Shown here in pieces: positions 17,032-24,959 of a stretch of 64,000 bases of DNA. The notes under the pieces are model-generated. The model was not told the origin of the DNA and did not search any database. It worked only from the letters and a program-made list of their open reading frames with translations. Positions within the stretch are counted from its first letter, which is position 1. Each line of letters starts with the position of its first letter. Position numbers and translations under genes: made by a program. This DNA is from Nocardioides halotolerans DSM 19273. Its GTDB lineage: Bacteria; Actinomycetota; Actinomycetes; Propionibacteriales; Nocardioidaceae. The stretch spans positions 1-64,000 of the forward strand of contig NZ_AUGT01000022.1 in assembly GCF_000422805.1 (NCBI RefSeq), given 5' to 3'.

Positions 17032-18483
17032 TCACGCGAGCTCGGCGCCCTCGCGTGCCTCCTTCGGCAGCAGGAAGGCCACCAGGAAGCTCACGGCGTA
17101 GCAGGCGATGCTCACCCAGAGGATGCCCTTGGTGGCGTCGGCCCAGCCCTCGTCCGGCAGCCACTGGAAGAAGATCGTGCCGATGATCGCGACGCCCAGG
17201 GCGCCGGAGAACTGCTGCGCGGCGTTCAGCACGCCCGAGCCGGTGCCGACCTCCTGGTCGCCGAGGTCGGCCAGGATGATGTCGAACAGCGGGGCGAAGA
17301 TCGCGCCGCTGCCGAGGCCGGTGACGAACAGCGCGGGCGCGAGGTCCCAGGCGCCGACGGACATGCCCTGGCGGTCGATGGTCCACCAGAGCGCGACCAT
17401 GCCGAGCGCGATAACGACCAGTCCGCCGTGCAGGACCTTGCGGCCGAACCTCGGCCCGAGCGCCGCACCCGAGGTGGCGGCGCCGACCGCGAGCCCGAGC
17501 GCGAGCGGGGTCATCGCGAGACCGGTGCGCATGGGCGTGAAGCCGAGGCCGAGCTGGACGAACAGGTTGACGATCAGCAGCACGCCGTTCATCGCGACGA
17601 AGAACGTCGCGAGGAAGACGACGCCGGCGACGAACCCGCGGTTGCGGAACAGCGAGCGCTCGATGACCGGGTGCGCGCTGCGGCGTTCGCTCACCACGAA
17701 CGCCGCGAAGGTGATCGCGGAAGCGCCCATCATGAGGAAGCACCACAGCGGCCAGTCGTGCTCGCGGCCCTGGACGAGCGGGTAGATGAGCAGCGCCGAG
17801 GCCACGGCCAGCAGCAGCGAGCCGACGACGTCGAGCCTGGTCTCGCGGTTGCGGGGCACCTCGGGGAGGTACTTGACCGCCAGCACGGTGCCGACGACGC
17901 CGACCGGGATGTTGATGAGGAAGATCATCCGCCAGCCGGTGCCGAACAGGTCGGCGTCGATGAGGAAGCCAGCCAGGATCGGGCCCAGCACGGCGGCCAG
18001 ACCCATGATCGGGCCGAACGGGATGAACGCCTTCTGCAGGTCGTCGGGGTGGAAGGACTGCTTCACCATGGCCAGCCCCTGCGGGATCATCACCGCACCG
18101 AAGGCGCCCTGGAGCACCCGGAAGGCGATCAGCGTGCCGGCCGTCGGCGCCAGCCCGCAGAGCAGCGAGGCGGCGGTGAACCCGGCCATGCCGATGATGA
18201 ACATCCGGCGCCGCCCGACCAGATCGCCGGCCCGGGCGGAGACCACGAGTCCGATGGCGAAGGAGATCGTGTACGCCGCCAGGACCCACTGGAGGGTGCT
18301 CTCGCTGCCACCGAGGTCGGCCCGGATCGACGGGCCGGCCAGGTTGGCGATCGTGGCGTCGAGCAGGTCCATGACGTCGGCCACGATGACCACCGCCATG
18401 ACCATCCACCGGTACTGGTAGCCCCGCGGCCCCGAGGATTCCGGGGACTGCGGGCTCGCGGTCGTGTCGGGCGAGGTGGTCAT
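17032..18483 (-). CDS. DHA2-type multidrug MFS efflux transporter (14 TM)
   Basis: 483-aa proton antiporter with about 14 hydrophobic segments. N-terminal LDATIANLAGPSI is the family's motif D1-like LDxTIVNVALP signature, GDLVGRRRMF is motif A and VLQGAFGAVMIP is a motif B/C-like region. Such pumps export cationic drugs, dyes or antibiotics. ATG 18483 has AGGAG 7-8 nt upstream. It is divergent from a TetR gene across a 86-bp gap filled with operator sites, a classic locally regulated efflux pair. The specific substrate cannot be read from the sequence. Confidence 0.9.
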   Translation of the reverse strand: MTTSPDTTASPQSPESSGPRGYQYRWMVMAVVIVADVMDLLDATIANLAGPSIRADLGGSESTLQWVLAAYTISFAIGLVVSARAGDLVGRRRMFIIGMAGFTAASLLCGLAPTAGTLIAFRVLQGAFGAVMIPQGLAMVKQSFHPDDLQKAFIPFGPIMGLAAVLGPILAGFLIDADLFGTGWRMIFLINIPVGVVGTVLAVKYLPEVPRNRETRLDVVGSLLLAVASALLIYPLVQGREHDWPLWCFLMMGASAITFAAFVVSERRSAHPVIERSLFRNRGFVAGVVFLATFFVAMNGVLLIVNLFVQLGLGFTPMRTGLAMTPLALGLAVGAATSGAALGPRFGRKVLHGGLVVIALGMVALWWTIDRQGMSVGAWDLAPALFVTGLGSGAIFAPLFDIILADLGDQEVGTGSGVLNAAQQFSGALGVAIIGTIFFQWLPDEGWADATKGILWVSIACYAVSFLVAFLLPKEAREGAELA

Positions 18484-18526
18484 GGCGGACTCCTGGGTTC
18501 GAACGGCGTTCGTGAATGCGAACACT

Positions 18527-18555
18527 GTTCTAAACCCGAACGGTGTTCGTGTCAA
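18527..18555 (-). promoter_or_regulatory. Efflux-pump promoter
   Basis: Minus strand: a perfect TTGACA -35 (18555-18550), 17-nt spacer and TAGAAC -10 (18532-18527), with operators overlapping both. Confidence 0.7.
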
Positions 18556-18556
18556 G

Positions 18557-18562
18557 TACACT
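18557..18562 (+). promoter_or_regulatory. tetR -10 box, leaderless
   Basis: TACACT, 7 nt before ATG 18570 and inside the fourth operator, implying autoregulation of a leaderless mRNA. Confidence 0.55.
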
Positions 18563-18569
18563 GTTCGAC

Positions 18570-19346
18570 ATGCCCGATCCCACGAATCCGCCGGAGCGCG
18601 AGCGCACGTGGCAGGCGGGTCCCGTCCGGGTGCGGGTGACCCTGCCGAAGGCACGCCGTGGCGACCGGCCGGAGCCCAAGGAGCGGCTGACCACCGAGCG
18701 GATCGTCGACACGGCCATGGCGCTGATGGCCGAGAAGGGCTACGACGCGGTGTCGATGCGCTCGCTCGCCAAGGCGCTCGACACCGGTCCGGCCTCGCTC
18801 TACCAGCACGTCGCCAACCGCGACGAGCTCGACCAGCTGGTCATCGACCGGATCGCCAGGCGGCTCGAGATCCCCGAGCCGGACCCGGACCGGTGGGACG
18901 AGCAGCTGAAGGACGTGCTGCGGCAGATGCGCGACCTCTTCCGCGACCACCCGGGCTCGGCCCGCGCCGCGATGGCGCAGATCCCGACCATGGAGGGCAC
19001 CATGCGGGCCGCCGAGGGGATCATGGCGATCTGCGTCGCGGGCGGCATCTCGCCGCAGGCGGCCGCGTGGATGTGCGACCTCGCCTCCCTCTACGTCAGC
19101 GCGGTCGGCTACGAGGAGGCGCTCTGGGCGCAGCGCCAGAACTCCACGCCTGCGGGCGAGGAGCCCGACCACGAGGCGATCGACGCCGAGATGGTGGCGC
19201 TCTGGAACCAGCTGCCGCCGGAGCTGTTCCCGCTGCTGACGAGGTACTCGCCCGAGCTGACGGCCGGTGACGGCCACGACCGCTTCGAGTTCGCGGCCGA
19301 CGTCCTGGTCGCCGGGCTCGCGGCCGTCTCCGAGAAGTACCGCTGA
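18570..19346 (+). CDS. TetR/AcrR family transcriptional repressor
   Basis: 258-aa regulator. After a roughly 45-residue N-terminal extension the HTH domain reads ERIVDTAMALMAEKGYDAVSMRSLAKALDTGPASLYQHVANRDEL, split here only for description, with the recognition helix at TGPASLYQHV. The remaining residues form a helical ligand-binding domain of the TetR_C type. It should repress the divergent DHA2 pump and itself through the four operators in 18501-18566; a pump substrate is the likely inducer. ATG 18570 is chosen over the in-frame TTG/GTG starts upstream because of the TACACT 7 nt before it. Confidence 0.88.
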   Translation: MPDPTNPPERERTWQAGPVRVRVTLPKARRGDRPEPKERLTTERIVDTAMALMAEKGYDAVSMRSLAKALDTGPASLYQHVANRDELDQLVIDRIARRLEIPEPDPDRWDEQLKDVLRQMRDLFRDHPGSARAAMAQIPTMEGTMRAAEGIMAICVAGGISPQAAAWMCDLASLYVSAVGYEEALWAQRQNSTPAGEEPDHEAIDAEMVALWNQLPPELFPLLTRYSPELTAGDGHDRFEFAADVLVAGLAAVSEKYR

Positions 19347-19376
19347 CGCGCCCGAAACACGCCCGGCCCGCCCGCG

Positions 19377-19397
19377 CCCCGGATTCACGGTCCGGGG
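19377..19397 (+). terminator. Hairpin after tetR
   Basis: CCCCGGA (19377-19383) pairs with TCCGGGG (19391-19397), 7-nt loop, 30 nt after the stop. No U-tract. Confidence 0.45.
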
Positions 19398-19409
19398 GGT
19401 GGCCGCGGG

Positions 19410-19415
19410 TAGGGT
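19410..19415 (+). promoter_or_regulatory. Candidate smc -10
   Basis: TAGGGT followed by about 57 nt of leader before GTG 19479, which has GGGAG upstream. A matching -35 is not obvious. Confidence 0.35.
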
Positions 19416-19478
19416 TCGGAGGGCTGAGCTTCCCCCGCGTCAGCCGCCGTCTACGCCTTTCGTGAGCGAGGGAGCCCC

Positions 19479-22400
19479 GTGTACCTGAAGAGCCTGACCC
19501 TCAAGGGGTTCAAGTCCTTCGCCTCCTCGACCACGCTCCAGCTGGAGCCGGGCATCACCTGCGTCGTGGGGCCCAACGGCTCCGGCAAGTCCAACGTCGT
19601 CGACGCCCTGGCCTGGGTCATGGGCGAGCAGGGCGCCAAGTCGCTGCGCGGCGGCAAGATGGAGGACGTCATCTTCGCCGGCACCGCCGGCCGGCCGCCG
19701 CTCGGTCGGGCCGAGGTGCTGCTCACGATCGACAACACCGACGGTGCGCTGCCGATCGACTACACCGAGGTCACCATCAGCCGGACCATGTTCCGCAGCG
19801 GCGGGTCCGAGTACGCCATCAACGGCAACCCGTGCCGTCTGCTCGACGTGCAGGAGCTGCTCTCCGACTCCGGAATCGGTCGCGAGATGCACGTCATCGT
19901 CGGCCAGGGCCAGCTCGACACGATCCTCCACGCGACCCCGGAAGACCGGCGCGGGTTCGTCGAGGAGGCCGCCGGCGTCCTCAAGCACCGCAAGCGCAAG
20001 GAGAAGGCGCTCCGCAAGCTCGACGCCTGCGACGGCAACCTGACCCGCCTCACCGACCTGCTCGGCGAGATCCGCCGCCAGCTCAAGCCGCTCGGCCGTC
20101 AGGCCGAGGTGGCCCGCCGCGCGGCCGGCGTCCAGTCCGCGGTCCGTGACGCCAAGGCCCGGCTGATCGCCGACGACCTGGTGACCGCGCGCGCCTCGCT
20201 GGAGCAGGAGCTCGCCGACGAGTCGGTCCTGGTCGCGCGGCGCGAGGAGGTCGAGGGCCACCAGGCGCAGGCGAGCAAGCGCGAGAGCGAGCTCGAGGCC
20301 GCCCTCCGCGAGGACCTGCCGGCGCTGGCCTCGGCCCAGGAGACGTGGTTCGCGCTGTCCGGCCTGCGCGAGCGGCTCCGCAGCACGCAGTCGCTCGCCG
20401 CCGAGCGCGTCCGCAACGCCGAGGGGCTCGGCACCGGCGAGGTCGCCACCGGTCGCGACCCCGAGGCCATGGAGGCCGAGGCCGCCGAGGTGCGCGAGCA
20501 GGAAGCCGCGATCGAGACCGAGGTCGAGGGGCACCGCGTCACGCTCGAGCAGGCCGTCTCCGCGCGGCGCACGGCCGAGGAGGCCGTGGCCGAGGAGGAG
20601 CGCCGCGTGGCGGGCCAGCACCGCGCGGCCGCCGACCGTCGTGAGGGCCTCGCCAGGCTGACCGGCCAGGTCAACGCGCTGCGCTCGCGCGCCGCGGCGG
20701 CCGACGACGAGCTCGGCCGCCTCACCCAGGCCCACGAGGAGGCGCTCAGCCGGGCCGCTCGCGCGCAGCGCGACTTCACCTCGCTGGAGACCCGCGTCGC
20801 GGGCCTCGACGCCGGCGAGGAGGGTCTCGACGCCGAGCACGAGGCCGCCGCCGCCCAGCTCTCCGACCTCGAGGACCGGCTCGCGAAGGTCCGCGAGGAG
20901 GCCCAGCGCGCCGAGCGCGACCGCGCGACGCTCGCGGCCCGCAAGGACGCCCTCGAGCTCGGGCTCAACCGCAAGGACGGCGCCGGCGCGCTGCTCGCCG
21001 CCTCCGACGAGGTCTCCGGGCTGCTCGGCTCGGTCGCCGCGCTGCTGACCGTTCGCAGCGGGTTCGAGGTCGCGGTCGCCCACGCGCTCGGCAGCGCCGC
21101 CGACGCGGTCGCGCTGGAGAACGTCGACGCCGCCGTCGCGGCGATCGGCCACCTGAAGGACCACGACCTCGGCCGGGCCGGTCTCGTGCTCGGCTCGGGC
21201 TCGTCCCACGACGTGAGCGGTTGGCCGGCCCTGCCCGACGGCGCGTCGTACGCCCTCGACGTGGTCACCTGTCCCGACACCGTGCGGCCGGCCCTGGCCC
21301 GGCTGCTCGACCGCGTCGCGGTCGTCGACGACCTGGCCGCGGCTCGGGCGCTGGTCGCCCGTGACGCCTCGCTCACCGCGGTCACCCGCGACGGCGACCT
21401 GCTCGGCGCGCACGTCGCTGCCGGCGGCTCGGCGAGCCAGCCGAGCCTGATCGAGATCCAGGCGGCCGTCGACGAGGCCGCCCAGCAGCTCTCCGAGGCG
21501 ATCGCCGCGAGCGAGCGGCTCGGCTTCGACATGTCGCGCCTCGAGCGCGAGCGGCACGAGGCCCAGAAGAGCGTCGACGTCGCCCTCGCCAAGCTGCACG
21601 AGTCCGACGCCACCCTCGCCGCGGTCGCCGAGGAGCTCGGCCAGTACGGCGCCCAGGCCCGTGCCGCCCGCGGCGAGGCCGAGCGGCTCGAGCGCGCGAT
21701 CGCCGAGGCCCAGGAGGCCCGGGCCAAGGACCTCGAGGGGTTGGAGGAGCTCGAGGGCCGGCTGGCCCGCGCGGAGGAGGACCCCGAGCTCGAGGTCGTC
21801 ACCGACGAGCGCGAGCCGCTCGCCGAGGCCGCCCGGCTGGCGCGACAGAGCGAGATGGAGGCCCGGCTCGCGCTGCGCACCGCCGAGGAGCGGTCGCGGG
21901 CCCTGCACGGGCGAGCCGACCAGCTGCTGCGAGCCGCGCGCGAGGAGCGCGAGACCCGGACCCGCGAGATCGAGCGCAGGGCCCGCCTGCTCCGCGAGGG
22001 TCAGGCGGCCCAGGCCGTCGGCGTGGCCGTCGCCCACGTCCTCGAGCGGCTCGACGTGTCGATCGGCAAGGCCGCTGCGGCGCGCGCGGAGGTCGAGCGG
22101 GCGCGCCAGGGCCGCGAGGAGCAGCTGCTCGCGGTGCGCGCCCGGCTGCGCGACCTCGCCCGCGAGCACGACGAGCTCGTCAACTCCGTCCACCGCGACG
22201 AGATGGCCCGGACCCAGCAGAAGATGCGGATCGAGCAGCTCGAGGAGCGCGCGCTCGAGGAGCTCGGCATGGACGCCGACGTGCTGGTCGCCGAGTACGG
22301 CCCCGACCAGCCGGTCCCGGTCGACCACAAGCGGCCGGACGGCGAGCAGCCCGAGGCCGCTGCCGAGGCCGTCGACGCCGAGGAGGGCTCGGCCGAGCCG

Positions 22401-23078
22401 GAGACCGTGCCGTTCGTCCGCGAGGAGCAGCAGAAGCGGCTGCGCGCCGCCGAGCGCGAGCTCGCGATGCTCGGCACCGTCAACCCGCTCGCGCTGGAGG
22501 AGTTCAGCGCCCTGGAGGAGCGGCACCGGTTCCTCGGCGAGCAGCTCGAGGACCTCAAGAAGACCCGCAAGGACCTCCTCGACATCGTCCGCGAGGTCGA
22601 CGCCCGGGTCGAGCAGGTCTTCACCGAGGCCTACGCCGACGTCTCGCGGGCCTTCGACGAGACGTTCGCCCGGCTGTTCCCGGGTGGCGAGGGCCGGCTG
22701 GTCCTCACCGACCCGGGCGACATGCTCAACACCGGCATCGAGGTCGAGGCCCGCCCGCCCGGCAAGAAGATCAAGCGGCTCTCGCTGCTGTCTGGTGGCG
22801 AGCGCTCGCTCGTCGCGGTGGCGTTCCTGGTGGCGCTGTTCAAGGCCCGCCCCTCGCCGTTCTACATCCTCGACGAGGTCGAGGCCGCCCTCGACGACAC
22901 CAACCTGGGCCGGCTGCTCGAGATCTACGAGGAGCTGCGGGAGAACTCCCAGCTGCTCGTGATCACCCACCAGAAGCGGACCATGGAGGTCGGCGACGCG
23001 CTCTACGGCGTCACCATGCGCGGCGACGGTGTCTCCGCGGTGATCAGCCAGCGGCTGCGCGAGGCCGAGTCCGCGTAG
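19479..23078 (+). CDS. smc: Chromosome segregation ATPase SMC
   Basis: Condensin-type SMC, 1199 aa, full length. Walker A GPNGSGKSN (31-39) and Walker B YILDEVEAALDD (D1132, E1133) lie at the two ends, with the ABC signature LSGGE at 1104-1108. Two long coiled coils (about 170-500 and 670-1030) flank a hinge around 505-660 that includes LLGSVAALLTV and the conserved glycines. A Glu/Ala-rich insertion (about 945-975) precedes the C-terminal head. It works with ScpA/ScpB, which are not in this window. The smc-(thioesterase)-ftsY order is an actinobacterial variant of the common smc-ftsY pair. Confidence 0.97.
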   Translation: MYLKSLTLKGFKSFASSTTLQLEPGITCVVGPNGSGKSNVVDALAWVMGEQGAKSLRGGKMEDVIFAGTAGRPPLGRAEVLLTIDNTDGALPIDYTEVTISRTMFRSGGSEYAINGNPCRLLDVQELLSDSGIGREMHVIVGQGQLDTILHATPEDRRGFVEEAAGVLKHRKRKEKALRKLDACDGNLTRLTDLLGEIRRQLKPLGRQAEVARRAAGVQSAVRDAKARLIADDLVTARASLEQELADESVLVARREEVEGHQAQASKRESELEAALREDLPALASAQETWFALSGLRERLRSTQSLAAERVRNAEGLGTGEVATGRDPEAMEAEAAEVREQEAAIETEVEGHRVTLEQAVSARRTAEEAVAEEERRVAGQHRAAADRREGLARLTGQVNALRSRAAAADDELGRLTQAHEEALSRAARAQRDFTSLETRVAGLDAGEEGLDAEHEAAAAQLSDLEDRLAKVREEAQRAERDRATLAARKDALELGLNRKDGAGALLAASDEVSGLLGSVAALLTVRSGFEVAVAHALGSAADAVALENVDAAVAAIGHLKDHDLGRAGLVLGSGSSHDVSGWPALPDGASYALDVVTCPDTVRPALARLLDRVAVVDDLAAARALVARDASLTAVTRDGDLLGAHVAAGGSASQPSLIEIQAAVDEAAQQLSEAIAASERLGFDMSRLERERHEAQKSVDVALAKLHESDATLAAVAEELGQYGAQARAARGEAERLERAIAEAQEARAKDLEGLEELEGRLARAEEDPELEVVTDEREPLAEAARLARQSEMEARLALRTAEERSRALHGRADQLLRAAREERETRTREIERRARLLREGQAAQAVGVAVAHVLERLDVSIGKAAAARAEVERARQGREEQLLAVRARLRDLAREHDELVNSVHRDEMARTQQKMRIEQLEERALEELGMDADVLVAEYGPDQPVPVDHKRPDGEQPEAAAEAVDAEEGSAEPETVPFVREEQQKRLRAAERELAMLGTVNPLALEEFSALEERHRFLGEQLEDLKKTRKDLLDIVREVDARVEQVFTEAYADVSRAFDETFARLFPGGEGRLVLTDPGDMLNTGIEVEARPPGKKIKRLSLLSGGERSLVAVAFLVALFKARPSPFYILDEVEAALDDTNLGRLLEIYEELRENSQLLVITHQKRTMEVGDALYGVTMRGDGVSAVISQRLREAESA

Positions 23079-23083
23079 GCACC

Positions 23084-23533
23084 GTGCCCGCCACCCGCCC
23101 CACCCGCGACCGGTACGTCCACTGGGAGCAGGTCACGACCCGCTGGGCCGACATCGACGTCTACGGGCACATGAACAACGCCCGCTACTTCGAGATCATC
23201 GACACGGTCGTCAACAACCACCTCGAGCAGGCGACCGGCACCGACATCCGCAGGCTCCCGGCCATCGGCGTGGTCGCCGAGGTCGGCTGCCGCTACTTCG
23301 CGGAGGTCGGCTACCCGGCTCCGGTCGACGTCGGGGTCTACGTCGAGCGGCTGGGCAGCTCCTCGATCATCTACAAGGTCGGCATCTTCCAGGGGCCGCA
23401 GACCGGTCCGGACGACGAGGCCGCCGCCGAGGGCACCTTCGTCCACGTCTACGTCGACAACACCGACCCGGCCCGCGCCGTCGTACCCATCCCCGAGGAG
23501 ATCCGCGCCGCCGTGGCGTCACTCGTGCGGTAG
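23084..23533 (+). CDS. Acyl-CoA thioesterase (hot-dog fold, 4HBT family)
   Basis: 149-aa single hot-dog protein. RWADIDVYGHMNNARYFEI (about 20-38) contains the catalytic Asp and the HxNN motif of 4-hydroxybenzoyl-CoA thioesterase-type enzymes. It probably hydrolyses an acyl-CoA, with chain specificity unknown. It begins 5 nt after smc and is cotranscribed with it, which reflects operon economy rather than function. GTG 23084 is the first start available. Confidence 0.85.
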   Translation: MPATRPTRDRYVHWEQVTTRWADIDVYGHMNNARYFEIIDTVVNNHLEQATGTDIRRLPAIGVVAEVGCRYFAEVGYPAPVDVGVYVERLGSSSIIYKVGIFQGPQTGPDDEAAAEGTFVHVYVDNTDPARAVVPIPEEIRAAVASLVR

Positions 23534-23550
23534 TGAGCCGTTGAGGTGCC

Positions 23551-23700
23551 ATGACGGCGATCGCGATCGGGATGATCCTGGTCGTCGTCGTCGCGCTCGT
23601 CGTGATCTCGGTGTTCTCCGAGGAGGACGACGACTGGAGCAGCAGCCGCCCGGGCCGCGCCGACCCCGACGAGGGCAGCCTCGACGACCTGCTGGGCTGA
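23551..23700 (+). CDS. Tiny single-pass membrane protein
   Basis: A 49-aa ORF, MTAIAIGMILVVVVALVVIS followed by an acidic tail EEDDDW and SRPGRADPDEGSLDDLLG. There is one predicted transmembrane helix (residues 4-22) and a cytosolic acidic C-terminus. ATG 23551 has TTGAGGTG immediately upstream (GAGG, spacing about 5). It sits 17 nt after the thioesterase and before the 86-bp palindrome, in the smc-ftsY interval. The codon choice (GC third positions) matches its neighbours, which supports real coding. Function unknown. Confidence 0.65.
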   Translation: MTAIAIGMILVVVVALVVISVFSEEDDDWSSSRPGRADPDEGSLDDLLG

Positions 23701-23708
23701 CCCTGCTA

Positions 23709-23794
23709 AGACCGATCCAGCGCAATCGCGGCCATTCGGTCTTGTTTCACGCGTTAAACAGTGCCGATCCGGCGCGATTGCGCTGATTAGGTCT
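23709..23794. repeat. 86-bp near-palindrome before ftsY
   Basis: Outer arms 23709-23733 and 23770-23794, a 13-bp perfect inner match (23718-23730 with 23773-23785) and a central 18-bp near-palindrome TGTTTCACGCGTTAAACA (23743-23760) all share one centre, 23751/23752. Of 43 possible pairs about 32 are Watson-Crick and 2 are G-T. The centre is noticeably AT-rich for this genome. Confidence 0.75.
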
Positions 23795-23824
23795 CCGCGG
23801 CCGGTCGCCTGATTGGATGGAGGC

Positions 23825-24949
23825 ATGACCTCCGTGGCGCTGCTGATCCTCATCATCGCCGTCGTCGCCGTGGTGCTGATCGGCGCCGTGGTCGGGCTGC
23901 TGGTGCGCGGGCGGAAGCCCGCGCCGCTGCCCGACACCCACACCGGGGTGATCGTCCAGCCGCCGGAGGCGGCCGAGGACGCCGACGCACCGCCGGTGGA
24001 GGTGAGTGCGCCGCCGGCCACGATCGAGAAGCCCGAGTCGACCGCCTCCCGGCTGGTCCGGCTGCGCCAGCGGCTGGCCGGCGCGCAGGGCGGGTTCGGC
24101 CGCGGGCTGCTCGCGCTGCTGAGCCGCGACCGGCTCGACGAGGACACCTGGGAGTCGATCGAGGACGTCCTGCTCACCGCCGACCTCGGGGTCGGTCCGA
24201 CCCAGCAGGTCGTCGAGGGGCTGCGCACCCGGCTCCGTGTGGAGGGCGCTCCAGAGGACCCGAAGGCGGCCCTGCGCGCCGAGCTCGTGAACCTCGTCGA
24301 CCCGGCCATGGACCGGCGTCTCCAGGTCAGCGGCGCCGACGGCAGGCCGGGCGTCGTCCTGGTGGTCGGCGTCAACGGCACCGGCAAGACCACGACGGTC
24401 GGCAAGCTGGCCCGTATCCTGGTCGCCGAGGACCGCAAGGTCACCCTCGGCGCGGCCGACACGTTCCGCGCCGCGGCCGTCGACCAGCTCGCCACGTGGG
24501 GCGAGCGCGTCGGGGTCGAGGTCGTCCGCGGCACCGAGGGCACCGACCCGGCGAGCGTCGCGTTCGACGCGGTGCAGCACGGCGTCGAGGCCGGCGTCGA
24601 CACCGTGATCGTCGACACCGCCGGACGCCTCCAGAACAAGGCCGGCCTCATGGACGAGCTCGGCAAGGTCAAGCGGGTCATCGAGAAGCAGGCCCCGGTC
24701 ACCGAGGTGCTGCTGGTCATCGACGCGACCACCGGCCAGAACGGCCTCATCCAGGCCCGCGTGTTCTCCGAGGTCGTCGACGTCACCGGCGTCGTGCTCA
24801 CCAAGCTCGACGGCTCGGCCAAGGGCGGCATCGTGGTCTCGGTGCAGCGCGAGCTCGGGGTCCCGGTCAAGCTCGTCGGCCTCGGCGAGGGCCCCGACGA
24901 CCTCGCGCCGTTCGACGCCGAGGCGTTCGTCGACGCACTGCTCGGCTGA
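23825..24949 (+). CDS. ftsY: Signal recognition particle receptor FtsY
   Basis: SRP receptor GTPase docking Ffh-ribosome complexes at the membrane, 374 aa. Unlike E. coli FtsY it has an N-terminal transmembrane anchor (about residues 3-28) as in other actinobacteria, then an acidic linker. The N domain follows, then the G domain with GVNGTGKTTTVGKL (P-loop), DTAGRLQNK (G3) and TKLDGSAKGG (G4). ATG 23825 is preceded by GGATGGAGG; an upstream TTG at 23813 is less likely. Its partner ffh is at 32858-34441. Confidence 0.96.
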   Translation: MTSVALLILIIAVVAVVLIGAVVGLLVRGRKPAPLPDTHTGVIVQPPEAAEDADAPPVEVSAPPATIEKPESTASRLVRLRQRLAGAQGGFGRGLLALLSRDRLDEDTWESIEDVLLTADLGVGPTQQVVEGLRTRLRVEGAPEDPKAALRAELVNLVDPAMDRRLQVSGADGRPGVVLVVGVNGTGKTTTVGKLARILVAEDRKVTLGAADTFRAAAVDQLATWGERVGVEVVRGTEGTDPASVAFDAVQHGVEAGVDTVIVDTAGRLQNKAGLMDELGKVKRVIEKQAPVTEVLLVIDATTGQNGLIQARVFSEVVDVTGVVLTKLDGSAKGGIVVSVQRELGVPVKLVGLGEGPDDLAPFDAEAFVDALLG

Positions 24950-24959
24950 GGCTGCCGGC

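Larger units (their letters stand above)
18501..18566. promoter_or_regulatory. Four-site operator array for the TetR regulator
   Basis: The 11-bp palindrome GAACrsyGTTC occurs at 18501-18511, 18520-18530 and 18538-18548, with a one-mismatch copy GTACACTGTTC at 18556-18566. Centres are 19, 18 and 18 bp apart. Sites overlap the pump -10 (GTTCTA, 18527-18532), lie between its -35 and -10, and cover the tetR -10. Confidence 0.8.

Noticed and set aside
19440..22970. A 1176-codon open frame on the minus strand opposite smc
   Set aside because: It has no recognisable domain, repeats Gly/Leu/Arg/Asp-rich composition expected from reading GC-rich coding DNA on the other strand, and the plus strand encodes an unmistakable SMC.
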